A stretch of DNA of 64,000 bases from Ypsolopha sequella (GCA_934047225.1 OW203992.1:5631501-5695500); one strand, 5' to 3'; positions 10,301 through 21,951 are shown, numbered from the stretch's first letter. Notes: generated from the sequence alone by a model not told the origin. Numbers and translations are program-made.

Positions 10301-11655
10301 AAATATAATATTATAATAGTCAATCATGCGTCATCGACTTCTGTAGATGTTGTGGAACCCCTTCCCACACCCCTTCCTTTGGTTCCCACAGTTTCCATTT
10401 CTATTGCACTCTCAAAATTTTAAAATCCATACATTGATTCTCATTTGTTTCCAAAATATTTTTTATTAGAGAAATCATTTCCCGTTTGTTTCCAAAAATA
10501 CCAAGTACAGCACCAAAAAAGTGGTATAATTAATAGTACCCAAAGCTTCAAGAGGATGCCTCGACCCTGGACAGATTTCCATAAAATTAACACATTTTGA
10601 AGTTGTTTCTACCTATCAGAAGAAACCAATGTTTAGATAAATTAGTATAACAATTTTGAAACCTTCTTCTAGTTTTCTGTGGTACAGAAACGCGAAATAT
10701 ACACTCCATAGAAATAATTATTGAAATTAAGTTTTTCCGGAGTATGACGAACCCCCTATCATTCTGAGATGGAAAAACCGTCGGCTAAAAGTGAGGGAAC
10801 AAGCTTTTAACAGTTTCGTTGACATTATAAATAAACTTTCATTTACACAATTTGCACGCAAAGTTAGATTATCTTGGGAATTAATTTGTAAATTTCTTGC
10901 TTTATTAAACTTTACAAATCACCTCCATTACCAAGTTCAATATAATAATATGGGCTGTCAGAATCAGGCTCTCTACTGTACAGAATGAGAGGACCATCTA
11001 AATATGACTCAAGAGCTTAGCTCTTATTGACTGGTAATACAGCCGATTGTTCATCATCTCAATTGTCTAAAAAAGGTGGTATTATATCTTTGTAGGTAAA
11101 CTGTATACTAGACTTTTCCCCGCAGCTCTGCCTGCAATGAAGGACAAACATTTCTATAATTTATTTTACTAAATGTGTACTATTTTTTAGATAAAGCGTG
11201 GTGATACTTATCTTAAAACCTTCTCACGTAATCCTTGTAGCAGCAGTGAAAACCGTTTGAAAATTATTTTCATGTTTCTTAGTTACCAGCGAATATAATA
11301 TAGTCATTGCTCAGCTCCTATTTATTAAAGCAGCGTAACGATACAGGCACTAACCCTTTTCAATACGTAATCAAGGAAACATCAAAACCCCATCAAAATC
11401 AGTATAGTGGTTCTTGAGTTCCACGTATAAACGAGCATACAGACAAATAGACGTTGCCTGTTTTATGTACGAGGATAGAGAAGAAGAGACGGAAGGAAAG
11501 AGATAGAAACAGAAAACGTTATGAACAGATCAACCGTTGCAGGTTGCTGAATTGGAATTCCGTCTCGTACTGTACACCTGTACAGTACATATACATATGT
11601 ACGTACAGCCGCTCGTCTTTGTTGAACTACATGTACCTTAGAGCATGTACCAAAC
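10301..11655. other. No gene recognised
   Basis: About 1.35 kb of AT-rich sequence. Open frames at 10791-10988 (plus) and 11454-11783 / 11463-11918 (both strands over one another) carry no domain, and the latter overlap a MITE. I see nothing I can name. Confidence 0.5.
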
Positions 11656-11660
11656 ATGTA

Positions 11661-11771
11661 CAGTGGAAACCGCATCAAGTAAGACACATTGCACTTTGTA
11701 CCTATCTTATATTCTTCTATGTAGGGGCTAATGTCGTACTGCAACTTTATAGCTTGATGTGGTCTCCACTG
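11661..11771. repeat. Short TA-flanked MITE
   Basis: CAGTGGAAACCGCATCAAG at the left is matched in reverse by CTTGATGTGGTCTCCACTG at the right (two mismatches). TA flanks both sides (11659-11660, 11772-11773). 111 bp, non-coding. Confidence 0.82.
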
Positions 11772-12151
11772 TACAATGTATGAGAGCAATGGGGATCCAC
11801 AGGCAAAGCTAATTACAGATGGCGCTAGCCACTTAGGGTTGACAGATAGTCGGGATTCGTCGGTATTGTCCCGACATTTCATATGATGTCCAGAGTCCTG
11901 ACGAAATACAAATAACAACGATCGGCGGGCAAAAAGTATTATGTTGTAATTATTTTAATTTTAATAATAAAAAATAATTTTTTGATTCGTAATATTTATT
12001 TCTCCCGACAATAATACCAAAATCCCGACTGTTCAATATTTTGGTTTTCCCATCTGGCAACCCTACAGCCAGTCCTGGCAATAAATACTACGGTCCGGCT
12101 ATAGTTTTTTACTTCCTCTTATCACCTGTATTCCAGTATGTTGTACGTATA

Positions 12152-12775
12152 CAGTATGTCCCTCGTACAATTGCACATTCGAAAGTGGGTGAAACTAGAT
12201 CTAAATATACGGACAAAAACAACAAAAAAGAATTGGTTTTAAATTTTTTTTAATCTTGAAAAAGTACTCCACCTGGGTATTTTTGTATGGGACGCGAGCG
12301 CAGTGCCTTTGGTTAACCGCTCGTTGAAAATATCGTTTTTATGATAGAACGTTAAAGTTTTTTTTGTTAGAAAGATAATGGAATAGGCAATAATAAATAG
12401 GAATAAAAGTATAGTAAAACGGTAACATTAATTTGAAAAAAATTACTATTACTGAAAAAAAAGACGAAAAAATTAAAGAAATAATCTTTTAGGATATTAT
12501 TTTTATGGTAATGGTAGTTGATTATGCTTTGTTTTTGATTTGGTATGCAACGTCTATTCTTAAGGATTATAACAGTTTTATTTCAATGCATTATACGTGA
12601 TAGATCAAAAGTTATGACATATTTTATACATAGTCTCCGTGGTAGGCAAAACAATTTTTAAAACGTAAATTTATAAAACAAAGATTTTCTAAAAAAAAAC
12701 AATCATTTTTTTGTCGATAAAATAAGGTCTATTTTCACCCTTTTTCGGATGTGCACTTGTACGAGGGACACACTG
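12152..12775. repeat. 624-bp TA-flanked MITE with about 50-bp inverted ends
   Basis: The left end CAGTATGTCCCTCGTACAA, then TGCACATTCGAAAG and GGGTGAAA, is mirrored at the right by TTTCACCC, CGGATGTGCA and TTGTACGAGGGACACACTG. TA at 12150-12151 and 12776-12777. The inner phrase GATCAAAAGTTATGACATAT recurs at about 61.3 kb, so a partial relative lies there. Non-coding. Confidence 0.82.
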
Positions 12776-12777
12776 TA

Positions 12778-13251
12778 TTTGTTATTGTCATTATGTTATT
12801 AATTTTTATGGGCTTTACCTGGAATAAATTAAGACCATTATTAAAGCAACTTGGTACGGCCACAGTATAAATAAGTAAACAGTAGTTTAACTTGGCGATG
12901 TCCTTGAAATCAATACCTACGGCCGCTCGGTGCCTAAACACGCGCTAGGGCTGCCAACGTATTTGATAACGCTATATTAAATTGTCGCATTATTTAATTT
13001 AAACAGCCATACAATGCACATTACATTCTATAATTTCGTGCCATAATTCACAAAAATACGCGGGAGTGGCTTACAGTGTCAACGCGGTAACGTGCGTTCG
13101 TGACTGAGGCACAACTGCGACTGCCGCCCCCCGACTGCTTCCGAGATTTCGAAGTAAATTTGTATTTTTGTAATGTACTGAAATGACAGATTTTCATAGC
13201 TGGATACACGATGCGCCATCTACAGGGATAATTTGGCAGTGCGGATCCCCT
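12778..13251. other. No gene recognised
   Basis: Spacer between two foldbacks; no motif in any frame. Confidence 0.5.
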
Positions 13252-13672
13252 TTAAGGCGATATGCGAAAAAAATACGTGTGTTTCTTTTCTGTGTATTTC
13301 ATTAAATACACGGAAAATTTTAATAGATTTCTGGAATATGCATTTTGACTATATGATCTAGGGTTTTGAAATTGGAAAACATGTTTGGATAAATTTTCCT
13401 CGATACAAATAATTGTTGAAATGGGGTCTTCAAACACACTTTTCTCCTCGTTTCACGAATAGGAACCATATACAGAACTCAAACATATTTTATTGTGTGT
13501 TTCAACAATATCTAGAGATTTGATATTTGAAATTTTGCTAGCTATTTTAGTTTTTTTAATAAAAATATAAAACCAACTTTTTTCCCTTTTGCCCTGAATC
13601 CGCCCCTCTCGCACTGCGCGATTTTTCGCTTGGAGTGACAGTGACAAAAATAAAATTCGCATAGCCTCTTAA
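13252..13672. mobile_element. TTAA-flanked MITE, family 2, copy A
   Basis: TTAA at 13252-13255 and 13669-13672. The ends are TTAAGGCGATATGCGAA and TTCGCATAGCCTCTTAA, imperfect inverted repeats sharing ATGCGAA. Copies of the same body lie at 19366, 43047, 43840 and 63827. A short open frame (KHVFQFQNPR) is shared between copies only because the copies are similar; it matches no transposase I recognise. Confidence 0.82.
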
Positions 13673-13849
13673 AAGGTTTAGGCAAAGAACAGGGAATGTC
13701 CATCTGAGTACATTTCAAGAAAAACTTATTTTTAAGTTTTAAAGTATTACAGGTTTAAGGTATTTTATTACACAACAAATCAAATACATAACAATAAAAA
13801 TTATAAAATTAAAACTAAATAATATTTAAAATTAAGCTAAATAAAAAAT

Positions 13850-13985
13850 TAAAATTACCTATCAATATACAATTATAAACAAAATAAAACTATACTAAAT
13901 AAAAATAAAAACTAACTATAAATTAAAATTACCTATCAATATACAAGTATAAACAAAATAAAACTATACTAAATAAAAAATCGAA
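13850..13985. repeat. 74-bp tandem duplication in the LINE 3' region
   Basis: AAAATTACCTATCAATATAC occurs at 13851 and again at 13925, each followed by ATAAACAAAATAAAACTATA. Almost exact two-copy repeat, period 74, just after the stop codon of the endonuclease-type LINE. Confidence 0.85.
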
Positions 13986-15940
13986 GCCAAATCGCTGCCG
14001 TCACCCGGTAGGGTACCCAATAGGCTGGTGGCATTGCCTCGCTGAATCGCGAGGCTTAATCTTTGTCCAAAATAGGATCCAGCCCTTGGATCCCCTGAAG
14101 CATCGATCAGGCGCGACGATATCTCCTTGTAGAGCCGTCGCGCTTCTGACCCCCACGGCCCGAGGGTTTCTACAGCGAAGGGAACAAAATGATAACTTTG
14201 TCCCAACGTTGTGTATCTCCGCTTCTTAGCCCCTTCTGCTTTGTAAGCCGCCACGCCTGCCTTGATAGAGGTCGCTGGTAAGTGTGACGGCGCCACAGTA
14301 TCTGCGCATGTGGCGTCCCAAACCAGCGGCCGTCCATTTTTCCATGGAACGAGCGTCATTCCGTCGGGCCTTCTCCCATCGACGCGTGCCAAACCGTTTG
14401 GCTCTAAGATTGCTGGCACGCCAGCGCTGGCAAGAGCCCGACGGATGACGTCGTTTAGTGTGGCATGGCGCGAAAGCCGACCTGCGCTGCGTTGGCATGA
14501 CAAGCCGTGGTGGCCAAAATGGTCGACGTTTTCCCCGCAACGGCAGCGATGTGGCTCGTTTGTCTTCGTTCCTAGTCTCAGGCCGACAGCCAAGGTTAAA
14601 GTGGTTCTGTCCAGCAGTGTCCCAATATTAGCCGAAGGAAGTGCGTTCAACCAATATCCAGATTCTGGTTCACTTGTTGCCAAGAGACGGGCTCGCTCTG
14701 CAGGGTTAACAGCAGTTTCCATGAGGTTCTTTTGAACCTTACTGCAGAGCGGTCCATCCCATAGCTTTTGTGAGGCCAGATTAATCGGGACATTTTCACT
14801 CAGCCCGGCCGCAGCTGACCAGGCGTCCCTAGCCTCGGCCGAGCACGAGACCTCTACGTCACCTAGTGACGGGTTAATTATTCTACCATAGAGGTCAAGC
14901 GTACTATGGGCCGAAGACAGGAACGCCGGCAGTGCTACGCTGGATGGTTTGCGGATACCCAGGCCTCCAATTCGGATTGGAAGCGTGGCCTGGGCCCAAG
15001 CGCGGTCATTTAGGGAGCAATTTAGAATTTCAGTCAAAGTTGTCCGTAACATTTTGTCTAATTTATCTAAAATGGTAGTATATTTCCAAAGAGCTGTACA
15101 GCGTAGCGCATAAGTAAATTTTGGTACAAAAAGGCAGTATCTAATAATAAACATAGCCATGTGAGGGTTAATTTCTTTTAGGCGGACTGATGATTCCTCA
15201 AATTTAGAGATTTGATTGCTAACAAAACTAGGAATGGAATCATCTAGCACAGGAGCCCCTAGAAGGCGAAGCGATTCACTTTCGATGATGTTAATGTTGG
15301 GGGCCAACGTGTTAAATTTTGAAATTATGTTATTTTTTTCCGATTGAGGCATTGATTTGTTAATGAAAAGTTCTGATTTTGTGAAATTAAGTTCAAGACC
15401 GATTGATTTAAAGTTATGAATAATATTTTCGAGATCATTGAGGACGGAGCACGCTTCGCCTCCTAGGGTTCCGTCGTCCAAATACCATACATTGAATTTG
15501 GAATTTAGACTTGAAATAAAGGGGTGAATAGCAAGACTGAAAATGGCCGGTCCTAGTGGGTCACCTTGCTGACACCCAACCGCAGAATGTAAAAGGTGTT
15601 TTCTATATATTAGTTTTGTTGGTGAACTGTAACATTGCCACAGGTAATGATATATCCGTGGAATGTTTTCTTTAATTTGTGTCAGCAAGGCGCCCCTGTC
15701 GAGTGAGTTGAACGCATTTCTCACATCGACCTTCAGCAGCACATCGCCTCCGCCGCGTTCTAGGAAGGTGCGGGCCGCGTGCACCGCCGCCTCACAGCCT
15801 CCCCTGGTCCCAAAGCCTAGTTGAACGGGTTGAAATTTACTTGAAAGGTCTGGTAGGATATGTTTGCAGCAGATCTTTGAGACCACGCGGCGGATGGTGT
15901 TACCGACTGCGATCGGCCTGATGCCTCCATCTTTTTTAAT
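13964..15940 (-). pseudogene. Reverse transcriptase and restriction-like endonuclease of the LINE
   Basis: The frame is open from about 15940 (KKDGGIRPIAVG) to the stop at 13964. Polymerase motifs: LLKVDVRNAFNSLDRG (motif A), GCQQGDPLGPAIFSLAIHP (motif B) and WYLDDGTLGG (motif C). The C-terminal part carries CRCGENVDHFGHHGLSC, a CCHC arrangement, followed by RRPDG and, 13 residues after the PD, the Asp of WDATC: the PD-x(12-14)-D signature of R2-type endonucleases. The protein ends LAIQRGNATSLLGTLP...FYLV. The apparent start at 15886 is a GTG inside the domain and is not a real start; the true N-terminus is in the upstream frame. Intact apart from that break. Confidence 0.87.
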
Positions 15941-16896
15941 TAAAGCACATAAATTAAATAAATAAAATAAATAAAACCATAAAGAATATCAAGTACGTCA
16001 GCGCACACCTTACCGGATAGCATTAGATTCACAAGGCGCGTCAAATCCTCCAAGAGGGCTCGGCCGGCATCACCTGTGGTTCCACAAGTGAGATCTTTAA
16101 AGTGTTGTGCGGTAAGTCCATCAATTCCGGCGGCCGATCCGTTCCTAAAGGATGAGATCGCACACTGCACCTCCTCTGCTGTCGCCTCGGGTGTGCGCCC
16201 AGAGGCATCAGGTGGATCTGGCAGTTGAAGAGAAGCCGGTGGAGGTGGATGCTTTGACTCCAGCGCGGATAATGTTTCCGGCGTATCTGGGGCGACGGCG
16301 TCACTGGAAAAAAGGAGCTGGGCGGCTCCTTTGACATCTCCATCGCTCATTTTTGGCTCTACTCTTTGCGTTAGATTGTAAGTAGGAAATCTTTTATTTT
16401 TCAAATTAGTTTGTGTAAATGATAAATCAGTAGGATCCTTACAGTTATCTTTAATATTTTGAGTCAGCGAGCCGCCCCTTTCTCTGCCTCTTGGAACGTG
16501 CAATCTGCGGTATGAGAAAGTCAGAAATTCTTCCCAGCTTAGTTTGTCATTTTTATTTAAAATATTACGAATGCATGATCGGAGAGACGACGCTACAGTA
16601 TTTCTGGCGCCGCGTGGTATTCTTTTTACGGTGGGGAATGAATTTTTATATTTGCTGATTTCCTGCCAAAATTCCGACTTTCTAGATGGAGTTGAGTTTG
16701 CATTTGCATTTGCGCTCTCGTCAGTATCATTTTTGTGTGCTCTGCTTATGTGAATCTTTAGGCCTCTATAACCTTTAAATTTCCGAGATGGGGAACAATC
16801 AGGACATCGCACGAGTCCCTGTGACGTCGCCGCCGCAGACGCTGACTGACTGCTGGAACGGGGGCCATTGGCCTGAGACATAAAACGAATAAACAA
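15940..16896 (-). pseudogene. N-terminal part of the LINE protein: C2H2 finger and reverse-transcriptase start
   Basis: It starts MFIRFMSQANGP (the Met at residue 6 is an alternative start). Residues about 31-54 form a C2H2 finger, CPDC then HISRAH (C-x2-C-x14-H-x4-H), likely a DNA-target contact as in R2-type proteins. The polymerase begins near residue 240 with RNGSAAGIDGLTAQHFKDL. Translation then runs into low-complexity FIYFIYLIY and stops. The downstream frame resumes at CALIKKDGGI. The phase between the two differs by two bases, consistent with an AAAT-type tract inserted or expanded at 15950-15977. Confidence 0.84.
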
Positions 16897-17033
16897 GTGT
16901 ATTTATATGTGACATCAAAAGCATGCAATTATAAAAAATAACTCTTAACTAAAACCAAAAGTAGAAACAAGTAATTTTCCTAATAATTATCTTGAAGAAA
17001 ATTTCATGTCATTGTCAAAAAGATCAAATCACT

Positions 17034-17415
17034 AAATTGATAAGAAGTCCTTCCATCTGTCTCCTCCTGTGTTGTGATGCCTTCCTTGCCTTATTCTCTA
17101 AGCTTCTGAGAGCCTCTGACGCTTACTACAGTTTTCGTTGACAGTATCAGGTCAAACCTGTAGCGGTTGGGTTATCGTGTAGGTAGATAGTAGCAAAATT
17201 CTTTTTTTTTACGAACAAATGTTTTTACATGAACAAATTGATAAGAAGTCCTTCCATCTGTCTCCTCCTGTCTTGTGATGCCTTCCTTGCCTTATTCTCT
17301 AAGCTTCTGAGAGCCTCTGACGCTCACTACAGTTTTCGTTGACAGTATCAGGTCAAACCTGTAGCGGTTGGGTTATCGTGTAGATAGTAGCAAAATTCTT
17401 TTTTTTTGTGAACAA
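17034..17415. repeat. 201-bp tandem duplication upstream of the LINE
   Basis: AAATTGATAAGAAGTCCTTC starts at 17034 and again at 17235, and the whole unit through GGTTGGGTTATCGTGTAG and AGTAGCAAAATTC is repeated with few changes. It sits 5' of the minus-strand LINE coding region, where tandem promoter-bearing monomers are found in some LINEs. That role is inference. Confidence 0.82.
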
Positions 17416-17420
17416 AAAGT

Positions 17421-17765
17421 ATTACATATTTTTAATGAGACTATAAATACAGTTAAATACAATTAAATACTTCCATTAATTATTACTTTATATGAAACAT
17501 ATTTTCTAGGAGATTCACGAATTTGGTAGTTTTTAAATTAAAAAAAAATTTACCTGTTGTGTTCCATTCTTTCAAAATCTAAAAACGAACTTTTGTGTCA
17601 CATTCCTTCTTGCATTCTAGTTTTTTGTCATTGGAAACGAGACTATCATAGACAACAAGTAAACCTTGAAAAAATGAATAAAAAAAAAAAATAAGATATT
17701 TATTTATTGTTGCATCGTCTATGAAACATTAATATAATCAACGTATAATTGTAACGTTGGAACAT
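17421..17765. other. No gene recognised
   Basis: AT-rich spacer; no motif or repeat seen except short A-runs. Confidence 0.5.
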
Positions 17766-17809
17766 TATTTGGGGTTAATATACAAGGTTAATAATATACA
17801 ATATATATA

Positions 17810-18064
17810 CAACGTGTAACAGAAAGGTGTAACCATATTTGAAGAGCTTATTCAGTCGATGGTATAGAACAACTTTTACTATGGAATAAAACCTGTATCT
17901 CGAAAAAAAAAAAAAAACGACTGTTTCATAGAAAAATGCAATGCTGCTCGGCCGAAATGTATGGAAGGGCTGATTTTGTTTTTTGAGATTTCAGGGTTGG
18001 CTCCATAGTAAAAGTTGTTCTATACCATGGTCTGAATAAGCTCTTCAAATATGGTTACACCTTG
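17810..18064. repeat. Foldback, ACAAGGTGTAAC family, copy 1
   Basis: CAACGTGTAACAGAAAGGTG...ATATTTGAAGAGCTTATTCA on the left is matched in reverse by TGAATAAGCTCTTCAAATAT and GGTTACACCTTG on the right, with inner arms CAACTTTTACTATGG / CCATAGTAAAAGTTG. Other copies are at 29941-30734 and 54497-54734. TA on both sides. Flanking pieces TTTGGGGTTAATA (17768) and TATTAACCCCAAA (18346) form a further outer inverted pair around this and the next element. Confidence 0.82.
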
Positions 18065-18066
18065 TA

Positions 18067-18332
18067 TACACGGTGACATTTTAATCATCGTCCAAATTCA
18101 TACTGGAGGCTTGATAAGTGATCAGCACCATGAATCGATAAAAATTTTCGTGAAATTCGTATAATGAAATTTCGACTTCACATAGTAATTCACTCCCAGT
18201 CCTGAGTGAATCACCATGGGGAGTCGAAAGTTCATTTTACGAATTTTACGAAAATCGTTATTGGTTCATGATGCTGATCACTTACCAAGGCTCAAGTATG
18301 AATTTGGACGATGTTCACAAGTTCACCTTGTA
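18067..18332. repeat. Long foldback abutting the previous one
   Basis: An almost continuous palindrome: ATCGTCCAAATTCATACT, TAAGTGATCAGCA and TTTTCGT on the left recur in reverse on the right. It begins TATACACGGTGA and ends TCACCTTGTATA, so its termini resemble those of the neighbouring ACAAGGTGTAAC family, and the two elements share the TATA junction at 18065-18068. Confidence 0.8.
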
Positions 18333-18539
18333 TACATATATGTATTATTAACCCCAAATATATATATATATATACAGGTTTTACAATTCTGGCCAATACA
18401 GAAGGCAGTATACCCGCGCACTTCGTCTATGCTCCGAGAATGCACACAAGCACTTTAACTTTTATTAACTTTCTTCTGACCCACATAAAGGTTAAGAATA
18501 AAGGGATATATTGGCTAAAAGAACACGGGATTGGTTTTC

Positions 18540-18967
18540 TTAAGGGGCTCCACAATGCTAAACATCAGTTTTGCATTGGATTCATTTCCGTCAATGTAGC
18601 TGGTAAAAATTTTAAAAAAATATGGCGTGGTTTTTGACTCAAGACAATTATTAATTACACTTTATAAATAAACATACTTTCAATCTTCTTTTAATTATAA
18701 TACTTTCAAAAAAAGCAAAAATTTCACAAAAAAAGCGATTCAGTGTCCATATTTCAAACCCGATTGAAACGAAACCAGCACACGCAGATTCTAATTAGAA
18801 AAAAACGTCTTTATTACATTAAGAAATTATAGTTAATGTTCTAATGTAGTCGCGATTTCAAAATAAGTAAAGTTTTGCTTGCGCGGCCTCTGATTAGAGC
18901 AGGATAAACACTAAAAAAACAAGAGCGTTAGAGCAGGACTGAATTTTAGCATTGTGCAGCCCCTTAA
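18540..18967. mobile_element. TTAA-flanked MITE with GGGGCTnCACAATGC ends
   Basis: TTAAGGGGCTCCACAATGCT at 18540 is mirrored by AGCATTGTGCAGCCCCTTAA ending at 18967, with one mismatch in 22 bp. TTAA at both ends. 428 bp, non-coding. A distinct family from the other TTAA elements here. Confidence 0.84.
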
Positions 18968-19365
18968 TAGCATTGCATGCTACTTTATATTTATCGTTCT
19001 ATTATATCTAATTTATTCTTTGAACGTGAAATTATCACCCAAGGTACTATAAAGGTAACAGTTTATGCAGCTTCTAATCTAAGTAGAGTAGTGTGGTTTT
19101 TTTGGCGCATAGATAACTTGAACACTCTGTATCATACCTTTATAGTTTTAATTTCATAAAATCCTGGAAGGTTTTGCTATTAGAAATAAGTGCCGCCTTT
19201 ATACAATGTGTAATATTTTAAATGTCCTATTTCATGTTTTTGTGTAGATGTACATTAAGCGTAATAAATAAATAAATAAAATGAATAATAATAGAAACCC
19301 ATCTACCTACTTCGCAAGTTTGTAGGATATATGAAATTTATTTATTTATTTAATACATACACTTA

Positions 19366-19725
19366 TTTAGAGGCTATGCGAATTTTATTTTTGTCACTTT
19401 GTCCAAGCGAAAAATCGCGCAGTGCGGGAGGGGCGGATTCAGGCCTAAAGGAAAAAAGTTGGTTTTATATTTTTTATAAAAAAACTAAAATAGCTTGCAG
19501 AATTTCAAATATTAAATCTCTAAATACTGTTGAAACACTCCTAATAAAATATGTTTGAGTTCTGTATATGGTTTCTATTCGTCAAACGCGGAGAAAAAGT
19601 GTGTTTGAAGACCTCATTTCAACAATTATTTCTATCGAGGAAAATTTATCCAAACATGTTTTCCAATTTCAAAACCCTAGATTTCATGAAAGAAACATCC
19701 GTATTTTTTTTGCATATCGCCTTAA
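19366..19725. mobile_element. TTAA-flanked MITE, family 2, copy B
   Basis: It begins TTTAGAGGCTATGCGAATTT (first TTAA mutated to TTTA) and ends ATATCGCCTTAA at 19725. Body as in the copies at 13252 and 43840, with an inner deletion near the right end. (AATA)n at 19262-19282 just upstream looks like a LINE tail. Confidence 0.78.
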
Positions 19726-21090
19726 CCAAATATCAGAAAGGGAAACGCAATGTTTAAAAATAAGTTTGGCTTATTTTGATTTAATAATGTTATATACTTA
19801 CCAAAATAAAATATAGGAATAAGTAATAAAATATTAATAATAAATGCACAGATATATTGCAAAACGTGGGCAAAATAAACTTCTAGACTAAGTCTATGGG
19901 TATCACCGATCAGAGCAAGATCTAGTATGTTATCGTTTAGTGTATGTGGCAAGATATTTAATGTCACAAAAAGCGTTGAACCTTTTTTTTTTTGTCTTGG
20001 CGACGGCTGCTATTTTAAGCGCCACTTTTTGCCAGTTTCAAGTTAGATACTGACATGGTTAGTTATTCAGACTTTCAGACGCCGTTTGTTCATCACGCAC
20101 GGTACAATTAATGTTTTGCAGATGAGCACATGCTGAGCATGTCTTATTTTACCGCAAGTTTTTATAAGAGAGTGTTATTCTATGTGAATTTTTTCTTTCT
20201 TTTTCACTGTATTTTTTAAATATTGTAAATTTCTTTGTTTTTTTTTTGACCTGACACCAGACTTTTCAGGTTTCTTTGGAAGAAATTAGGTAGGTTAGAC
20301 TTTTGTCTAAAAAAATATATTTCCAACCTATTTTTTTGGTTTTTAAACGTTCCGCAGAAGAACGCGGTTAAGGGATCGACTTGATTTTTTTTCATCTACT
20401 TAAACTCCATATATTTTTGCCTAAAAACACTCCCTTTTGTTGTTTCGCTGCGTGATTATTAGTATTACCCGTTGAAGACAAATAGGCCAATGAGCCGCCA
20501 ACATATAATCCCGTCTATCGAAAGCTAGTAAAGTCTTTACCATTGATCTTTTTGTACTGGATGGGTAGTAAAAAACTTACTAAGTTAGGCCATACTCTTA
20601 AGTAATATTACGTATATTAGATATTTGTTACCTATGTCAAAACAAGCTGCCACTGACAAACGCAGCGTCACAAACTTGTAAAACCCGATTTTTTTACAGT
20701 TCGTCTGTAAATGTCTCCTGGAACTGAAATCTAAAGCTTTTATTTCCTGAAAGACATTATTCCCTAAAATTAAAACAACAAGTCACAGTTACATGGCTAA
20801 AGGCTCCTTTTCTGTATAAAACAATTTGGCTACGGCCAGGGCATAACAAAGCCTATTGTGTCTGTCGCTCTGCCCCACAGCTGACGCGGTGGAGACCAGA
20901 CCAGCTTCATGGAAATGTTTCACTGATCAGAGCATTTTGATGCTTACGCTAAAGCAATAAATACTTGGGCATTAGGTTTTGAAATTATGCTTTTAGCCTT
21001 TTATGACGCAGCTGCCCGCAGAGAGCATTTGTTGTTTTAGGCGATTTGTACCATTACCACAAAACAGATACTACCAGAAGGTCGACTCGA
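19726..21090. other. No gene recognised
   Basis: About 1.36 kb without a coding motif. Long T-runs near 19983-19992 and 20238-20247; otherwise nothing I can name. Confidence 0.5.
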
Positions 21091-21094
21091 CGAC

Positions 21095-21232
21095 GGAGCG
21101 AAAACAGACGCACACATGCATAGACGTGTACGTATGATGATCTCGGCAGAATTTCGTATTGGCATTCACCAGACTATCTCCAAGATCGTCGTACGTACAC
21201 GTCTTTGTGTGCGTGCGCCTGTTTTCGCTAGT
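21095..21232. repeat. Foldback with AGCGAAAACAG ends
   Basis: AGCGAAAACAGACGCACACA...GACGTGTACGTA and the reverse TACGTACACGTC...TGTGTGCGTGCG...CTGTTTTCGCT form arms of about 45 bp. Non-coding MITE-like element. Confidence 0.8.
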
Positions 21233-21691
21233 TATGCGGAGTAAACATTCTGTAAGTGGTTATTTTGTGCCATTACTGTGAATGGTTAGAACTTAAGGCG
21301 ATTACCATCGCCAAATTAGCAGCTCGATATTTGTCACTACAAATATCAACGGAAACGACATTGAAATAACGTTCATATCAGCGCGCAATGCATAGTGGCT
21401 GTTACGACGCTCGCTGCGTCCTTGAGAGGGCGAAATAGGGGAAAATTATACTTTTCAATTAGACGTGATTACTCGATTGAATAATCTTATGTTATGTTTA
21501 TAGCTATAAAGTTTATCTATTTATCAAAGCATAGATGAATTCAATCGGCCAAGCAACTCAGGAGCAGTAGGGAATTCGAGGTCAAAAAACACCATTCAGT
21601 AAAAAAAAACAATTAATGTAGAAGTTTTGGTGGTATGAAAAAGAAAACTGTTGCATATGTTGTCTAAGAGTTGATTATTCATAATACATTT

Positions 21692-21951
21692 TGTAACGAA
21701 GATGCGGAATAATAAACTTAATATAGAAAATCAATTACTTTCTCTTTATTTTTCCAATTGTCAGTTTTTATATCCATAGATTTAGAATGTCAAAAAAAGA
21801 AAAGAGTCCACTAGAAAGATAACAAAAACATGTCTCCACAGACGACTTTAACACTTCTCCACAGATAACCCAACTCTCCTCTCCTCTCCTCACCAACGCT
21901 CACGCCACCTCGCCTCGCCTCTCCCTAGTCCTCTCCTCTGCTCTTGTTACA
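21692..21951 (-). repeat. 3' LTR of the gypsy element
   Basis: TGTAACGAAG...CTTGTTACA, 260 bp, with inverted TGTAAC/GTTACA tips. A CT-rich block (CTCTCCTCTCCTCTCC) sits near the right end. No difference from the other LTR was noticed. Confidence 0.92.

Larger units (their letters stand above)
13700..17420 (-). mobile_element. Non-LTR retrotransposon with C-terminal restriction-like endonuclease
   Basis: Minus-strand order: tandem 201-bp leader repeats (17034-17415), N-terminal ORF with a C2H2 finger (to 15940), reverse transcriptase and C-terminal endonuclease (to 13964), and an A-rich 3' region with a 74-bp tandem repeat. The plan, with zinc finger first, a YLDD polymerase, then CCHC and PD...D motifs, fits the R2/NeSL/Utopia-like group. 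Those elements often insert at fixed genomic targets, but no rRNA or snRNA target is visible in the flanks. The reading frame is broken once, near 15940-15985. Ends are approximate. Confidence 0.83.

Noticed and set aside
11454..11918. Opposed open frames of 109 and 151 codons
   Set aside because: No domain on either strand, they overlap each other and span a MITE; likely chance.
13252..13437. Conserved peptide KHVFQFQNPR in several places as a gene family
   Set aside because: It lies inside copies of the same TTAA MITE; conservation reflects copy similarity and the frame differs in extent and ends between copies.
15886..15886. A start codon at 15886 for the large LINE protein
   Set aside because: The codon is GTG in the middle of a conserved polymerase segment; the true N-terminus is in the upstream frame.
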